Shown here piece by piece: positions 47,711-59,316 of a stretch of DNA of 64,000 bases. The position numbers and the translations under genes are program-made. The notes under the pieces are model-generated. The model was given only the letters and a program-made list of their open reading frames with translations. It had not been told where the DNA came from and did no database searches. Location: assembly GCF_009671205.1 (NCBI RefSeq), contig NZ_CP045309.1, forward strand, positions 248,001 through 312,000, read 5' to 3'. Each line of letters opens with the position of its first letter. Positions within the stretch are counted from its first letter, which is position 1. Source of the DNA: Micromonospora terminaliae (GTDB lineage Bacteria > Actinomycetota > Actinomycetes > Mycobacteriales > Micromonosporaceae).

Positions 47711-49075
47711 ATGAGGAAAGCTCCGCTCACGCTGGAACAACTGCGCGTCGCGGTCGCCGAGGGCGAGATCGACACGGTGGTGCTCGCGCTGACCGACATG
47801 CAGGGCCGCCTCCAGGGCAAGCGGTTCCACGCCCCCTACTTCCTGGACCAGGTGGTCGCGCACGGCAGCGAGGGCTGCAACTACCTGCTCGCCGTGGACG
47901 TCGACATGAACACCGTCGACGGGTACGCCATGTCGAGCTGGGAACGCGGCTACGGCGACTTCGCCATGCGGCCCGACCTGGACACCCTGCGCCGGGTGCC
48001 CTGGCAGCCCGGCACCGCCATGCTGCTGGCCGACCTGGAGTGGCTGGACGGCTCCGGCCCGGTGGTCGCCTCGCCCCGGCAGATCCTGCGCCGGCAGCTC
48101 GACCGGCTGGCCGCGCACGGGCTGACCGCGTACGCGGGCACCGAGCTGGAGTTCGTGCTGTTCCGCGACTCGTACGAGGAGGCGTGGCGGCGGGGCTACC
48201 GCGAGCTGACCCCGGCCAACCAGTACAACGTGGACTACTCGCTGCTCGGCACGGCCCGGGTGGAGCCGCTGCTGCGCCGGATCCGCACCGAGATGTCCGG
48301 CGCCGGGCTGACCCCGGAGAGCGCGAAGGGCGAGTGCAACCTCGGCCAGCACGAGATCGCCTTCCGCTACGACGAGGCGGTGGCCTGCGCCGACCACCAC
48401 GTCATCTACAAGAACGGGGCGAAGGAGATCGCCGCCCAGGAGGGCATGTCGATCACCTTCATGGCCAAGCCGAACGCGCGGGAGGGCAACTCCTGCCACA
48501 TCCACTTCTCGCTGCGCGGTTCCGACGGCCGCTCGGCCATGCTCGGCGAGGGGCCGGCCCACCTGTCGGCCACCGGGCAGCGGGTGCTGGCCGGGCTGCT
48601 CGCCACCATGCGCGAGTTCAGCCTCCTCTTCGCCCCCAACATCAACTCCTACAAGCGCTACCAGCCCGGCTCGTTCGCCCCGACCGCGCTGCGCTGGGGC
48701 ACCGACAACCGCACGTGCGCGCTGCGGCTGGTCGGGCACGGCCAGGGGATGCGGGTGGAGAACCGGGTGCCGGGCGCCGACGTGAACCCGTACCTGGCCA
48801 TCGCCGCACTGGTGGCCGGCGCCGTGCACGGCATCGAGCGGGAGCTGGAGCTGGGCGAGGAGTGCGCCGGCAACGCCTACGACGACGGCGACGCCGAGCG
48901 GGTGCCGGGCACGCTCCGGGACGCCCTGACCCTGTGGGAGTCCTCGGCGACGGCGAAGGACGCCTTCGGGGACGAGGTGGTCGCCCACTACGCCAACCAG
49001 GCCCGGGTGGAGCTGACCGCCTTCGACGCCGCGGTGACGGACTGGGAGCTGGTACGTGGCTTCGAACGCCTGTAA
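47711..49075 (+). CDS. glnA4: Glutamine synthetase-like gamma-glutamyl ligase (GlnA4 type)
   Basis: A 454-residue GS-fold enzyme: N-terminal beta-grasp (LALTDMQGRLQGKRF), catalytic barrel with AGTELEFVLF, GECNLGQHEIAF, NSCHIHFSL and the late RVENRVPGADVNPYLAIAA. Related GlnA4 of Streptomyces coelicolor glutamylates ethanolamine, while GlnA3 acts on polyamines; true GlnA is not expected beside an aldehyde dehydrogenase and gamma-glutamyl hydrolase. Start ATG 47711 has GGAGG 7 nt upstream. Following genes: aldehyde dehydrogenase, SDR, hydrolase, which suits gamma-glutamylation of an amine, oxidation and release. Corresponds to M. tuberculosis glnA4 in synteny (from memory). Confidence 0.88.
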   Translation: MRKAPLTLEQLRVAVAEGEIDTVVLALTDMQGRLQGKRFHAPYFLDQVVAHGSEGCNYLLAVDVDMNTVDGYAMSSWERGYGDFAMRPDLDTLRRVPWQPGTAMLLADLEWLDGSGPVVASPRQILRRQLDRLAAHGLTAYAGTELEFVLFRDSYEEAWRRGYRELTPANQYNVDYSLLGTARVEPLLRRIRTEMSGAGLTPESAKGECNLGQHEIAFRYDEAVACADHHVIYKNGAKEIAAQEGMSITFMAKPNAREGNSCHIHFSLRGSDGRSAMLGEGPAHLSATGQRVLAGLLATMREFSLLFAPNINSYKRYQPGSFAPTALRWGTDNRTCALRLVGHGQGMRVENRVPGADVNPYLAIAALVAGAVHGIERELELGEECAGNAYDDGDAERVPGTLRDALTLWESSATAKDAFGDEVVAHYANQARVELTAFDAAVTDWELVRGFERL

Positions 49076-49087
49076 CCCGCCCCTCGC

Positions 49088-49164
49088 CGTCGATCATGGA
49101 CTTGTGGTGCCCGGTTCATGGCGGTCAGCGGCTTTCGTGTGGCGCCACAACTCCATGATCGGCG
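49088..49164. repeat. 77-bp imperfect palindrome between glnA4 and the aldehyde dehydrogenase
   Basis: CGATCATGGA (49091-49100) pairs perfectly with TCCATGATCG (49152-49161); after one mismatch the pairing continues for ten more bases including one wobble (TTGTGGTGCC side). The loop is 29 nt. It lies inside an apparent operon and shares GATCATG with the repeat at 29416. Confidence 0.8.
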
Positions 49165-49180
49165 AGGAGGGGGTGGGCGG

Positions 49181-50536
49181 GTGACGCAGGTGATCAATCC
49201 GGCGACCGGTCAGGCGCTTCGGGAGGTGGCGGGCACCTCGCTTGCTGAGACGGACCTGGCCATTGGGCGGGCGGCGGCGGCTTTTGAGACGTGGCGGGCG
49301 GTGGCGCCGGGGGATCGGGCGCGGTTGCTGCGGCGGTTCGCCGCCGTGGTCGACGCGCACCGGGAGGAACTGGCGCTGCTGGAGGTGCGCAACGCCGGCC
49401 ACACCATCGGCAACGCGCGCTGGGAGGCCGGCAACGTCCGGGACGTCCTCGACTACTACGCGGGCGCGCCCGAGCGGCTGACCGGGCACCAGATCCCGGT
49501 GCCCGGCGGGCTCGACGTGACCTTCCACGAACCGCTCGGCGTGGTCGGGGTGATCGTGCCGTGGAACTTCCCGATGCCCATCGCGGGCTGGGGCTTCGCC
49601 CCGGCGCTCGCCGCCGGCAACACGGTGGTGCTCAAGCCGGCCGAGCTGACGCCCCTCACCGCGCTGCGCCTGGCCGAACTGGCCCTCGAGGCCGGCCTGC
49701 CGGAGGGCGTGCTCACCGTGCTGCCCGGCCAGGGCGCCGTGGTGGGCGAGCGGTTCGTCACCCACCCGGCGGTCCGCAAGGTCTGCTTCACCGGCTCGAC
49801 GGAGGTCGGCACCCGGATCATGGCGGGCTGCGCCGCCCAGGTGAAGCGGGTCACGCTGGAGCTCGGCGGCAAATCCGCCAACCTGGTCTTCGCCGACGCC
49901 GACCTGGAGCGGGCGGCGGCCGCCGCGCCGGCCGCGGTCTTCGACAACGCGGGCCAGGACTGCTGCGCCCGCTCCCGGATCCTGGTCCAGCGATCGGTGT
50001 ACGACCGCTTCCTCGAACTGCTCGAACCGGCCGTGCGGGCGTTCCGGGTGGAGGACCCGGCCGCCGAGAGCGCCGAGATGGGCCCGCTGATCTCCGCCGG
50101 GCACCGGGACCGGGTCGCCGGGTACGTCGACGGGGCGAAGGTGGCCTTCACCGGCACCCGCCCCGCCGGCGCCGGCTTCTGGTACGCCCCGACCGTGCTG
50201 CTCGCCGACTCCCCGGCCGACCGGCACTGGCGGGAGGAGATCTTCGGCCCGGTGGTCTCGGTGCTCCCGTTCGACGAGGAGGCGGACGCGGTCCGCCTGG
50301 CCAACGACACGGAGTACGGGCTCTCCGGCTCGATCTGGACGCGAGACGTGGGCCGCGCGGTCCGGGTGGCCCGGGCCGTCGAGTCCGGCAACCTGAGCGT
50401 CAACTCGCACTCCTCGGTGCGTTACTGGACCCCGTTCGGCGGGATGAAGCGCTCCGGCCTCGGCCGGGAGCTGGGTCCGGACGCGCTGCACGCCTTCACC
50501 GACGTCAAGAACGTGTTCATCAGCACGGAGGAGTGA
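49181..50536 (+). CDS. Aldehyde dehydrogenase of the gamma-glutamyl amine pathway
   Basis: A 451-residue NAD(P)-dependent aldehyde dehydrogenase. Catalytic residues are Cys261 in FDNAGQDCCAR and the glutamate in LELGGKSANLVF. The Rossmann motif FTGSTEVGTRI is intact, and the C-terminal FGGMKRSGLGRELG is family-typical. It likely oxidises the aldehyde made from a gamma-glutamylated amine. GTG 49181 has a strong GGAGGGGGTGG site. A long palindrome separates it from glnA4, and the SDR begins 2 bp after its stop. Confidence 0.9.
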   Translation: MTQVINPATGQALREVAGTSLAETDLAIGRAAAAFETWRAVAPGDRARLLRRFAAVVDAHREELALLEVRNAGHTIGNARWEAGNVRDVLDYYAGAPERLTGHQIPVPGGLDVTFHEPLGVVGVIVPWNFPMPIAGWGFAPALAAGNTVVLKPAELTPLTALRLAELALEAGLPEGVLTVLPGQGAVVGERFVTHPAVRKVCFTGSTEVGTRIMAGCAAQVKRVTLELGGKSANLVFADADLERAAAAAPAAVFDNAGQDCCARSRILVQRSVYDRFLELLEPAVRAFRVEDPAAESAEMGPLISAGHRDRVAGYVDGAKVAFTGTRPAGAGFWYAPTVLLADSPADRHWREEIFGPVVSVLPFDEEADAVRLANDTEYGLSGSIWTRDVGRAVRVARAVESGNLSVNSHSSVRYWTPFGGMKRSGLGRELGPDALHAFTDVKNVFISTEE

Positions 50537-50538
50537 GG

Positions 50539-51306
50539 ATGCAGGGACGGCTTCAGGACCGGGTCGCCGTGGTGACCGGTGCGGGCAGTGGCATCGGCCT
50601 GGCCACGGTGCGGCGCTTCGCCGCCGAGGGGGCCCGGGTGGTCTGCGTGGACATCGACGCGGAGGCGGGCAAGCGGGCCGCCGACGAGGTGGCAGGCGAG
50701 TTCGTGGCCGCCGACGTGGCGGACGAGGCGGCCGTCCGGGACCTGTTCGACAGGGTGGCCGAGCGGCACGGCCGGGTGGACGTGGCGTTCAACAACGCCG
50801 GCATCTCGCCGCCGGACGACGACTCGATCCTGGAGACCGGGCTGGACGCCTGGGAGCGGGTGCTGCGGGTCAACACCACGAGCGTCTACCTCTGCTGCAA
50901 GTACGCCATCCCGCACATGCGGCGGCAGGGCAAGGGGTCGATCATCAACACGGCCTCGTTCGTGGCGCTCATGGGGGCCGCCACCTCGCAGATCGCGTAC
51001 ACGGCGAGCAAGGGCGGGGTGCTGGCCATGACCCGGGAGCTGGGCGTGCAGTTCGCCCGGGAGGGCATCCGGGTCAACGCGCTGTGCCCCGGCCCGGTGG
51101 CCACCCCGCTGCTGCTGGAGCTGTTCGCCAAGGACCCCGAGCGAGCCGCCCGCCGCCTCGTCCACGTGCCCATGGGCCGGTTCGGCAACCCGGAGGAGAT
51201 CGCCGCCGCGGTGGCCTTCCTGGCCAGCGACGACGCCTCGTTCATGACCGCCGCGCAGTTCGTGGTCGACGGCGGGATCACCGGCGCCTACGTGACCCCA
51301 CTGTGA
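50539..51306 (+). CDS. Short-chain dehydrogenase/reductase
   Basis: A 255-residue classical SDR: cofactor loop TGAGSGIGLATV, NNAG motif, catalytic Y-x3-K in YTASKGG, and preceding serine in NTASFVA. It could oxidise a hydroxyl of the gamma-glutamylated amine to the aldehyde taken by the preceding enzyme. It starts 2 bp after the aldehyde dehydrogenase stop with GAGGAGTGAGG as ribosome site. M. tuberculosis Rv2857c is the equivalent in the same cluster (from memory). Confidence 0.9.
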   Translation: MQGRLQDRVAVVTGAGSGIGLATVRRFAAEGARVVCVDIDAEAGKRAADEVAGEFVAADVADEAAVRDLFDRVAERHGRVDVAFNNAGISPPDDDSILETGLDAWERVLRVNTTSVYLCCKYAIPHMRRQGKGSIINTASFVALMGAATSQIAYTASKGGVLAMTRELGVQFAREGIRVNALCPGPVATPLLLELFAKDPERAARRLVHVPMGRFGNPEEIAAAVAFLASDDASFMTAAQFVVDGGITGAYVTPL

Positions 51307-51352
51307 GCGCGAGGAGTGAGCCGGGCTTGCGAGCCCCGCAGTCGCGAACGGT

Positions 51353-51371
51353 GCCGGCTCAGTGAGCCGGC
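51353..51371 (+). promoter_or_regulatory. 19-bp perfect palindrome centred on a start codon
   Basis: GCCGGCTCA and TGAGCCGGC flank base G51362, the first base of the hydrolase GTG. In RNA it would be a hairpin hiding the start. The ten-base AGTGAGCCGG is also repeated at 51315-51324. Confidence 0.6.
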
Positions 51372-52132
51372 GGCCGGTGATCGGCATCACGTCGTACGTC
51401 GAGCCGGCCGGCTGGGCGGTGTGGCGGGACGTGCCGGCGGCGCTGGTGCCGCACGCGTACGTCCGGGCGGTGACCGCGGCGGGCGGCCGGGCCGTGGTGC
51501 TGCCCCCCGACGACGCCGACGCCGACGTGCTGCGGGTGCTGGACGGGCTGCTGCTGGCCGGCGGGGCCGACGTCGGCCCGGAGCGGTACGGCGAGCCGCC
51601 CGACCCCCGCACCGAGAGCCGGCCGGACCGGGACGCCGGCGAGCTGGCGCTGCTGACCGCCGCGCTCGCCGCCGACCTGCCCGTGCTCGGCGTGTGCCGG
51701 GGCATGCAGCTGCTCGCGGTCGCGTACGGCGGGGCGCTGCACCAGCACCTGCCGGACGTGGTGGGGCACGACGGCCACCGCCCCGCCCCCGGGGTGTACG
51801 GGTCGCATCCGGTCCGGTTCGCCGCCGGCAGCCGGGCCGGGGCGGTGATGGCCGGGGTGGACCGGGTCAACTCGTACCACCATCAGGGGGTTGCCGACCC
51901 GGGCGGCCTGGCCGTGACCGGCTGGGCCGACGACGGGGTGGTGGAGGCGGTGGAGGACCCGGCCCGGCGCTTTCTGCTCGGCGTGCAGTGGCACCCGGAG
52001 AACGACGCCGACCCGCGGCCGGTGGCGGCTCTGGTCCGCGCCGCGGCCGGCGCCGGCACGCCCGGTGGCACCGCCCCGCCCGACCCGCGGGAGCGCCCGA
52101 CTCGCCCCCGGCCGCCGGTTGCGTCAGGATGA
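51362..52132 (+). CDS. Gamma-glutamyl-gamma-aminobutyrate hydrolase-like class I amidotransferase
   Basis: The 256-residue protein is a class I glutamine-amidotransferase fold of the PuuD type. The nucleophile is the cysteine in GVCRGMQLLAVAYGG, and the His-Glu pair is VQWHPEND near residue 212. PuuD-type enzymes release glutamate from gamma-glutamylated intermediates, completing the pathway with glnA4, the aldehyde dehydrogenase and SDR. GTG 51362 lies in the middle of a palindrome. Only 55 bp separate it from the SDR. M. tuberculosis Rv2859c is the equivalent (from memory), but in a different gene order. Confidence 0.88.
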   Translation: MSRRPVIGITSYVEPAGWAVWRDVPAALVPHAYVRAVTAAGGRAVVLPPDDADADVLRVLDGLLLAGGADVGPERYGEPPDPRTESRPDRDAGELALLTAALAADLPVLGVCRGMQLLAVAYGGALHQHLPDVVGHDGHRPAPGVYGSHPVRFAAGSRAGAVMAGVDRVNSYHHQGVADPGGLAVTGWADDGVVEAVEDPARRFLLGVQWHPENDADPRPVAALVRAAAGAGTPGGTAPPDPRERPTRPRPPVASG

Positions 52133-52166
52133 GGCGTAGGTAACCAGCGTCCGACCGCCGACGTGC

Positions 52167-52192
52167 GTTACGTTGCTCCTTCGTCGGGGTAG
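52167..52192 (+). promoter_or_regulatory. Sigma-B/SigF-like promoter for the SpoIIE hybrid gene
   Basis: GTTA (52167-52170) and GGGTAG (52187-52192), 16 nt apart, resemble the actinobacterial general-stress consensus GTTT-N13-17-GGGTAT. The gene encodes a SpoIIE phosphatase with an anti-sigma-like domain, fitting a stress-sigma circuit. Confidence 0.5.
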
Positions 52193-52200
52193 TAGGCGGG

Positions 52201-52228
52201 GACGACCGGCGTGCTCGCGCCGGTCGTC
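52201..52228 (+). repeat. 11-bp stem hairpin in the leader of the SpoIIE gene
   Basis: GACGACCGGCG pairs with CGCCGGTCGTC around a 6-nt loop, 19 bp before the ribosome site of ATG 52257. It could be an RNA stability or attenuation element. Confidence 0.5.
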
Positions 52229-52256
52229 GTGGACATTGGCCGAAGCGGGAGGCTGC

Positions 52257-55910
<3,654 letters not shown>

Positions 55911-55932
55911 ACCCGCGGCGGTCGGCGGCGGC

Positions 55933-56247
55933 TCAGTCCTGCGCCAGCCAGCCCTGCTCGCCCAGGCCGGAGATCTCCAGCACCCGCCGCACCTGCCGGG
56001 ACGGCAACACGGTGAACGTGCCGGAGAACTGCTGGGCCAGCCGGACCACGGCGTGGATCGCGGCCGAGTCGAAGAAGGTCACGGCGCGCAGGTCGAGCGT
56101 GACGTGACGGGCGGACTCCCGCAGGACCGTCTGGTACATGGTGTCGGCGGTCGCCATGTCGACCTCGCCGGCCACCTGGACGCGCAGTCGATCACCGTCG
56201 ATCTCCGCTGTCGCGGAGAAGACGGGCGGCTCGCCCCCTTGATCCAC
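55933..56247 (-). CDS. STAS-domain anti-sigma factor antagonist
   Basis: The STAS protein of about 104 residues contains [21 protein letters not shown], the conserved phosphorylatable serine loop of SpoIIAA/RsbV-type antagonists. Such proteins bind anti-sigma kinases when unphosphorylated; SpoIIE-type phosphatases remove the phosphate. GTG 56247 is preferred because CATTGT lies 6 nt upstream (leaderless); a TTG at 56295 would add residues with no match. It faces the SpoIIE hybrid, whose end is 22 bp away. Interaction between the two is likely but not proven. Confidence 0.8.
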   Translation of the reverse strand: MDQGGEPPVFSATAEIDGDRLRVQVAGEVDMATADTMYQTVLRESARHVTLDLRAVTFFDSAAIHAVVRLAQQFSGTFTVLPSRQVRRVLEISGLGEQGWLAQD

Positions 56248-56329
56248 GGAGCAACAATGGCACAGCCCTTGCGGTGCGGCAACAACCCGGGCCAACGGGC
56301 CGTGGCGGGGGTCACCAGGGGTGCGGCTA

Positions 56330-56335
56330 TAGGCT
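56330..56335 (+). promoter_or_regulatory. Leaderless-type -10 for map
   Basis: TAGGCT is followed by exactly 7 nt and ATG 56343. No ribosome site is present. Confidence 0.65.
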
Positions 56336-56342
56336 TGTGGTC

Positions 56343-57200
56343 ATGACCGTCCGTGCGCCGCTGACCCCAGGCACGCTCTCCCCGTGGCGAGCGGTTCCCG
56401 CCCACATCCCGCGTCCCGAGTACGTGGGCAAGAAGCGTCCCCAGGAGTGGCGCGGCTCGCACGTCCAGACGCCGGAGACGATCGAGAAGATGCGCGTCGC
56501 CAGCCGGCTGGCGGCCCAGGCGACCCAGCTCGCCGGGGAGCACTGCAAGCCGGGGGTGACCACCGACGAGATCGACAAGGTGGTCCACGAGTTCCTCTGC
56601 GACCACGGCGCCTACCCGTCGACGTTGGGCTACAAGGGCTTCCCGAAGTCCTGCTGCACCAGCCTCAACGAGGTCATCTGCCACGGCATCCCCGACTCGA
56701 CGGTGCTCGAGGACGGCGACATCATCAACGTCGACGTGACCGCGTACATCGGCGGGGTGCACGGCGACACCGACGCCACCTTCTGCGTCGGCGAGGTGAG
56801 CGAGGAGGCCCGCCTGCTGGTCGAGCGGACCCACGAGGCGATGATGCGCGGCATCAAGGCGGTCGCCCCGGGCCGGCAGATCAATGTGATCGGCCGGGTC
56901 ATCGAGTCGTACGCCAAGCGGTTCGGCTACGGCGTGGTGCGTGACTTCACCGGCCACGGGATCGGCGAGTCCTTCCACAGCGGCCTGTACGTGCCGCACT
57001 ACGACAGCCCGCGCCCCACCGACGTGATGGAGCCCGGGATGACCTTCACCGTCGAGCCGATGATCACTCTCGGCACCCACCAGTACGACATGTGGGACGA
57101 CGGCTGGACCGTGGTCACCAAGGACCGGCGGTGGACGGCGCAGTTCGAGCACACCATCGTCGTGACCGACGACGGCTACGAGATCCTCACCCTGCCGTGA
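56343..57200 (+). CDS. map: Methionine aminopeptidase (type I)
   Basis: A 285-residue enzyme that removes the initiator methionine. The metal ligands appear in [19 protein letters not shown] (two Asp), [10 protein letters not shown] (His), FTVEPM (Glu) and QFEHT (Glu). The N-terminal 40-residue extension with PxxPxxxV-type sequence matches the mycobacterial MapB class. Start ATG 56343 is leaderless; a longer frame from 56274 adds 23 improbable residues. VIT overlaps its stop by GTGA. Confidence 0.95.
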   Translation: MTVRAPLTPGTLSPWRAVPAHIPRPEYVGKKRPQEWRGSHVQTPETIEKMRVASRLAAQATQLAGEHCKPGVTTDEIDKVVHEFLCDHGAYPSTLGYKGFPKSCCTSLNEVICHGIPDSTVLEDGDIINVDVTAYIGGVHGDTDATFCVGEVSEEARLLVERTHEAMMRGIKAVAPGRQINVIGRVIESYAKRFGYGVVRDFTGHGIGESFHSGLYVPHYDSPRPTDVMEPGMTFTVEPMITLGTHQYDMWDDGWTVVTKDRRWTAQFEHTIVVTDDGYEILTLP

Positions 57201-57913
57201 CCGACACACCGGCGGCGCTGCGCGAGGCGCACCACGCGGACGTGTCCGGCGGCTGGCTCCGGCCGGCCGTGTTCGGCGCGATGGACGGGTTGGTCACCAA
57301 CATCGCGCTGATCGCCGGTGTCGGCGGCGGCGGGGTCTCCCCGCGCAGCGTCGTGCTGACCGGCGCGGCCGGGCTGGTGGCCGGTGCCATCTCGATGGGG
57401 CTCGGCGAGTACACGAGCGTCCGCTCGGCCAACGAGCAGGTGGCCGCCGAGGTGGCCAAGGAGCGCCGCGAGCTGGAGCGCCACCCCGAGGCGGAGGCCC
57501 GCGAGCTGGCCGACGCGTGGGTGGCCCGGGGGCTGCCGCGGGACCTGGCCACCCAGGTCGCCGAGGCGGTCCGGCGCAACCCGGAGGAGGCGCTGCGGGT
57601 GCACGTCCGGGAGGAGCTGGGCGTCGACCCCGACGAGCAGCCCAGCCCGTGGGCGGCGGCAATCTCCTCGTTCCTCTGCTTCTCGGTCGGCGCCCTGGTG
57701 CCGCTGGTCACCTACCTGCTCGGCTTCACGAGCCTCGCGCTTGCGCTCGCCGTCGGCGGGGTGGGGCTCTTCGTGGCCGGCGCGATCGTGGCCCGGTTCA
57801 CCAACCGCACCTGGTGGTCCAGTGGGCTGCGGCAGCTGCTGCTCGGTGCCCTGGCCGCCGGTGCCACCTACCTGGTCGGCACCCTGATCGGCATCCAGGG
57901 CGGGATCGGCTGA
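57197..57913 (+). CDS. VIT/CCC1-type divalent metal transporter
   Basis: A 238-residue VIT1/CCC1 family protein. Membrane part: [21 protein letters not shown] and [20 protein letters not shown] are the hallmark first and second helices; three helices lie at the C-terminus. The intervening cytosolic region (about 85-150) is a helical Glu/Arg-rich domain that in homologues binds iron. These proteins move Fe2+ or Mn2+ across membranes. The GTG overlaps the map stop, giving translational coupling. Confidence 0.88.
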   Translation: MTDTPAALREAHHADVSGGWLRPAVFGAMDGLVTNIALIAGVGGGGVSPRSVVLTGAAGLVAGAISMGLGEYTSVRSANEQVAAEVAKERRELERHPEAEARELADAWVARGLPRDLATQVAEAVRRNPEEALRVHVREELGVDPDEQPSPWAAAISSFLCFSVGALVPLVTYLLGFTSLALALAVGGVGLFVAGAIVARFTNRTWWSSGLRQLLLGALAAGATYLVGTLIGIQGGIG

Positions 57914-57922
57914 CCGGGGGGT

Positions 57923-58660
57923 TCAACGGGTGAGCAGGTCGTCCACCGTGCCGTCGACGGGGCGGCCCCGGGCGGCCAGCTCCTCGGCCTGGCGGGCCAG
58001 CACCCCGCCCACCTCGGTCATGTCGGCCCCGGCCAGGCCGGTACGCCGCACCGCGTCGCCCGGATCGCGGAAGTAGGTGCGGCTCAGCAGACCGTGCACC
58101 GTGGCCGCGGCCAGCCGGGCCTCACCCAGCATGAGCAGCGCCGGGTCCGTCTCGTACCACTCGGCCAGCCGCAGCGCCCGGGCGTGGGCCGCGCTGCCCC
58201 GGCACCAGGCCTGGCGGGCCGCGGTGGTGAACTCGGCCGGCCGCGCCCGCGCCAGCCGGGCCAGGTGCTCGTCCCGCAGCGTCCGCAGCCAGCCGGTCGG
58301 ATCGTGCAGGGCGCGAGTGGTGACGTACCGGTCGGCGGTGAGCGGCCAGAGCGCGGTGATCGCCGTGGCCTGCCGCAGGTAGTCGTCGGCCCCGGCCACC
58401 GTGAGGTCGACCAGCACCCCGTCGACCCGGCGGGTGGCCGGTGACGGCCCGCCACCCGGCCGGTAGGTGACCACCAGCAGCCCCACCTCGCCGTTGCCGC
58501 CGCCGTCGTCGTCGCCGTGCGCGAGCGGGCCGTGCACCGCGACGGCGAGGACGTCCGCCGGGAACCGGCGCAGCGCCGCGTCGCTCACCCGCTCGGCCAC
58601 CCGCCAGCGGGGATCGTCCAGACTGCGGTCGGTGTCCAGCTCGGCGCCGCCGGCTTCCAC
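57923..58660 (-). CDS. Nucleotidyltransferase-like protein (aminoglycoside-type fold, degenerate)
   Basis: A 245-residue protein resembling kanamycin-type nucleotidyltransferases in overall pattern: an N-terminal half with AVHGPLAHGDDDGGGNGEVGLLVVT where GSxxxGxxxxxSDxDxxVV is usual, and a helical C-terminal half. The two catalytic aspartates of the SDxD motif seem lost (GEVG), so it may be inactive or a different family. A strong GGAGGTGG site precedes the GTG. It ends 10 bp from the convergent VIT gene. Confidence 0.5.
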   Translation of the reverse strand: MEAGGAELDTDRSLDDPRWRVAERVSDAALRRFPADVLAVAVHGPLAHGDDDGGGNGEVGLLVVTYRPGGGPSPATRRVDGVLVDLTVAGADDYLRQATAITALWPLTADRYVTTRALHDPTGWLRTLRDEHLARLARARPAEFTTAARQAWCRGSAAHARALRLAEWYETDPALLMLGEARLAAATVHGLLSRTYFRDPGDAVRRTGLAGADMTEVGGVLARQAEELAARGRPVDGTVDDLLTR

Positions 58661-58769
58661 GGTCCACCTCCGTTCCGCGCGCGGACCGCCCGGCGGCGGC
58701 CCGGCGCGCGTCGACCGACCACCACCCTAGCCAGCGGGACCGGCCCCGCCGGCTCGCCGCGCCCGCCGG

Positions 58770-59258
58770 TCAGGCAACCGCCTCGCCCGCCGGGACCAGC
58801 CGGAACACCCGGAACACCCGGATCTCCCGGCCGCCGGCCCGCTCCACGTAGGTGCGGTAGGCCGGCCACTCGTCGACCAGCCGGGCGAACAACCGCTCCC
58901 GCTCCGGGCCGTTGATCGGCTCGGCGCGCACCGGGACCCGGCGGCCCCGCACGTCCACCTCGGCGGCCGGCTGCGCGAGCAGGTTCAGCGACCAGGCGGG
59001 CTGGTGCTGCTGCCCCCAGTTCGAGCCGATCACCACGTAGGCGTCGCCGTCCGGCACGTAGAGCAGGGGGTTGCTGCGCGGCTTGCCGGACCGGCGTCCC
59101 GTGGTGGTGAGGACCAGCGAGGGCACCAGCCCGAAGGCGACCACCCGCCCCTTCGTGAGCCGGCCGACCAGCCGGTCGGCGGGGACGAGGAGGCGCAAGG
59201 TGGCGGCGAACCACTTCTGGTGACCGAGACGACGGGTGAGGGATCCCAGGGCGGACAC
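58770..59258 (-). CDS. F420-dependent nitroreductase-type (Ddn-like) oxidoreductase
   Basis: A 162-residue split-barrel protein of the deazaflavin-dependent oxidoreductase family (Ddn/FDOR). Evidence: VLTTTGRRSGKPRSNPLLYVPDG, VVIGSNWGQQHQPAW and a C-terminal VFRLVP segment. Family members use F420H2 to reduce quinones or nitroimidazoles. GTG 59258 is leaderless after CACACT (59270-59265). Upstream genes of the FtsX operon end 59 bp away, with no strong terminator seen. Confidence 0.88.
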   Translation of the reverse strand: MSALGSLTRRLGHQKWFAATLRLLVPADRLVGRLTKGRVVAFGLVPSLVLTTTGRRSGKPRSNPLLYVPDGDAYVVIGSNWGQQHQPAWSLNLLAQPAAEVDVRGRRVPVRAEPINGPERERLFARLVDEWPAYRTYVERAGGREIRVFRVFRLVPAGEAVA

Positions 59259-59264
59259 CCGTCC

Positions 59265-59270
59265 AGTGTG
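59265..59270 (-). promoter_or_regulatory. Leaderless-type -10 for the Ddn-like gene
   Basis: CACACT on the minus strand is followed by 6 nt and GTG 59258. Confidence 0.4.
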
Positions 59271-59316
59271 CCGGGCCGGGCCTCGCCCGCGACACCCTCC
59301 GACCGGCTCTGGCGCC

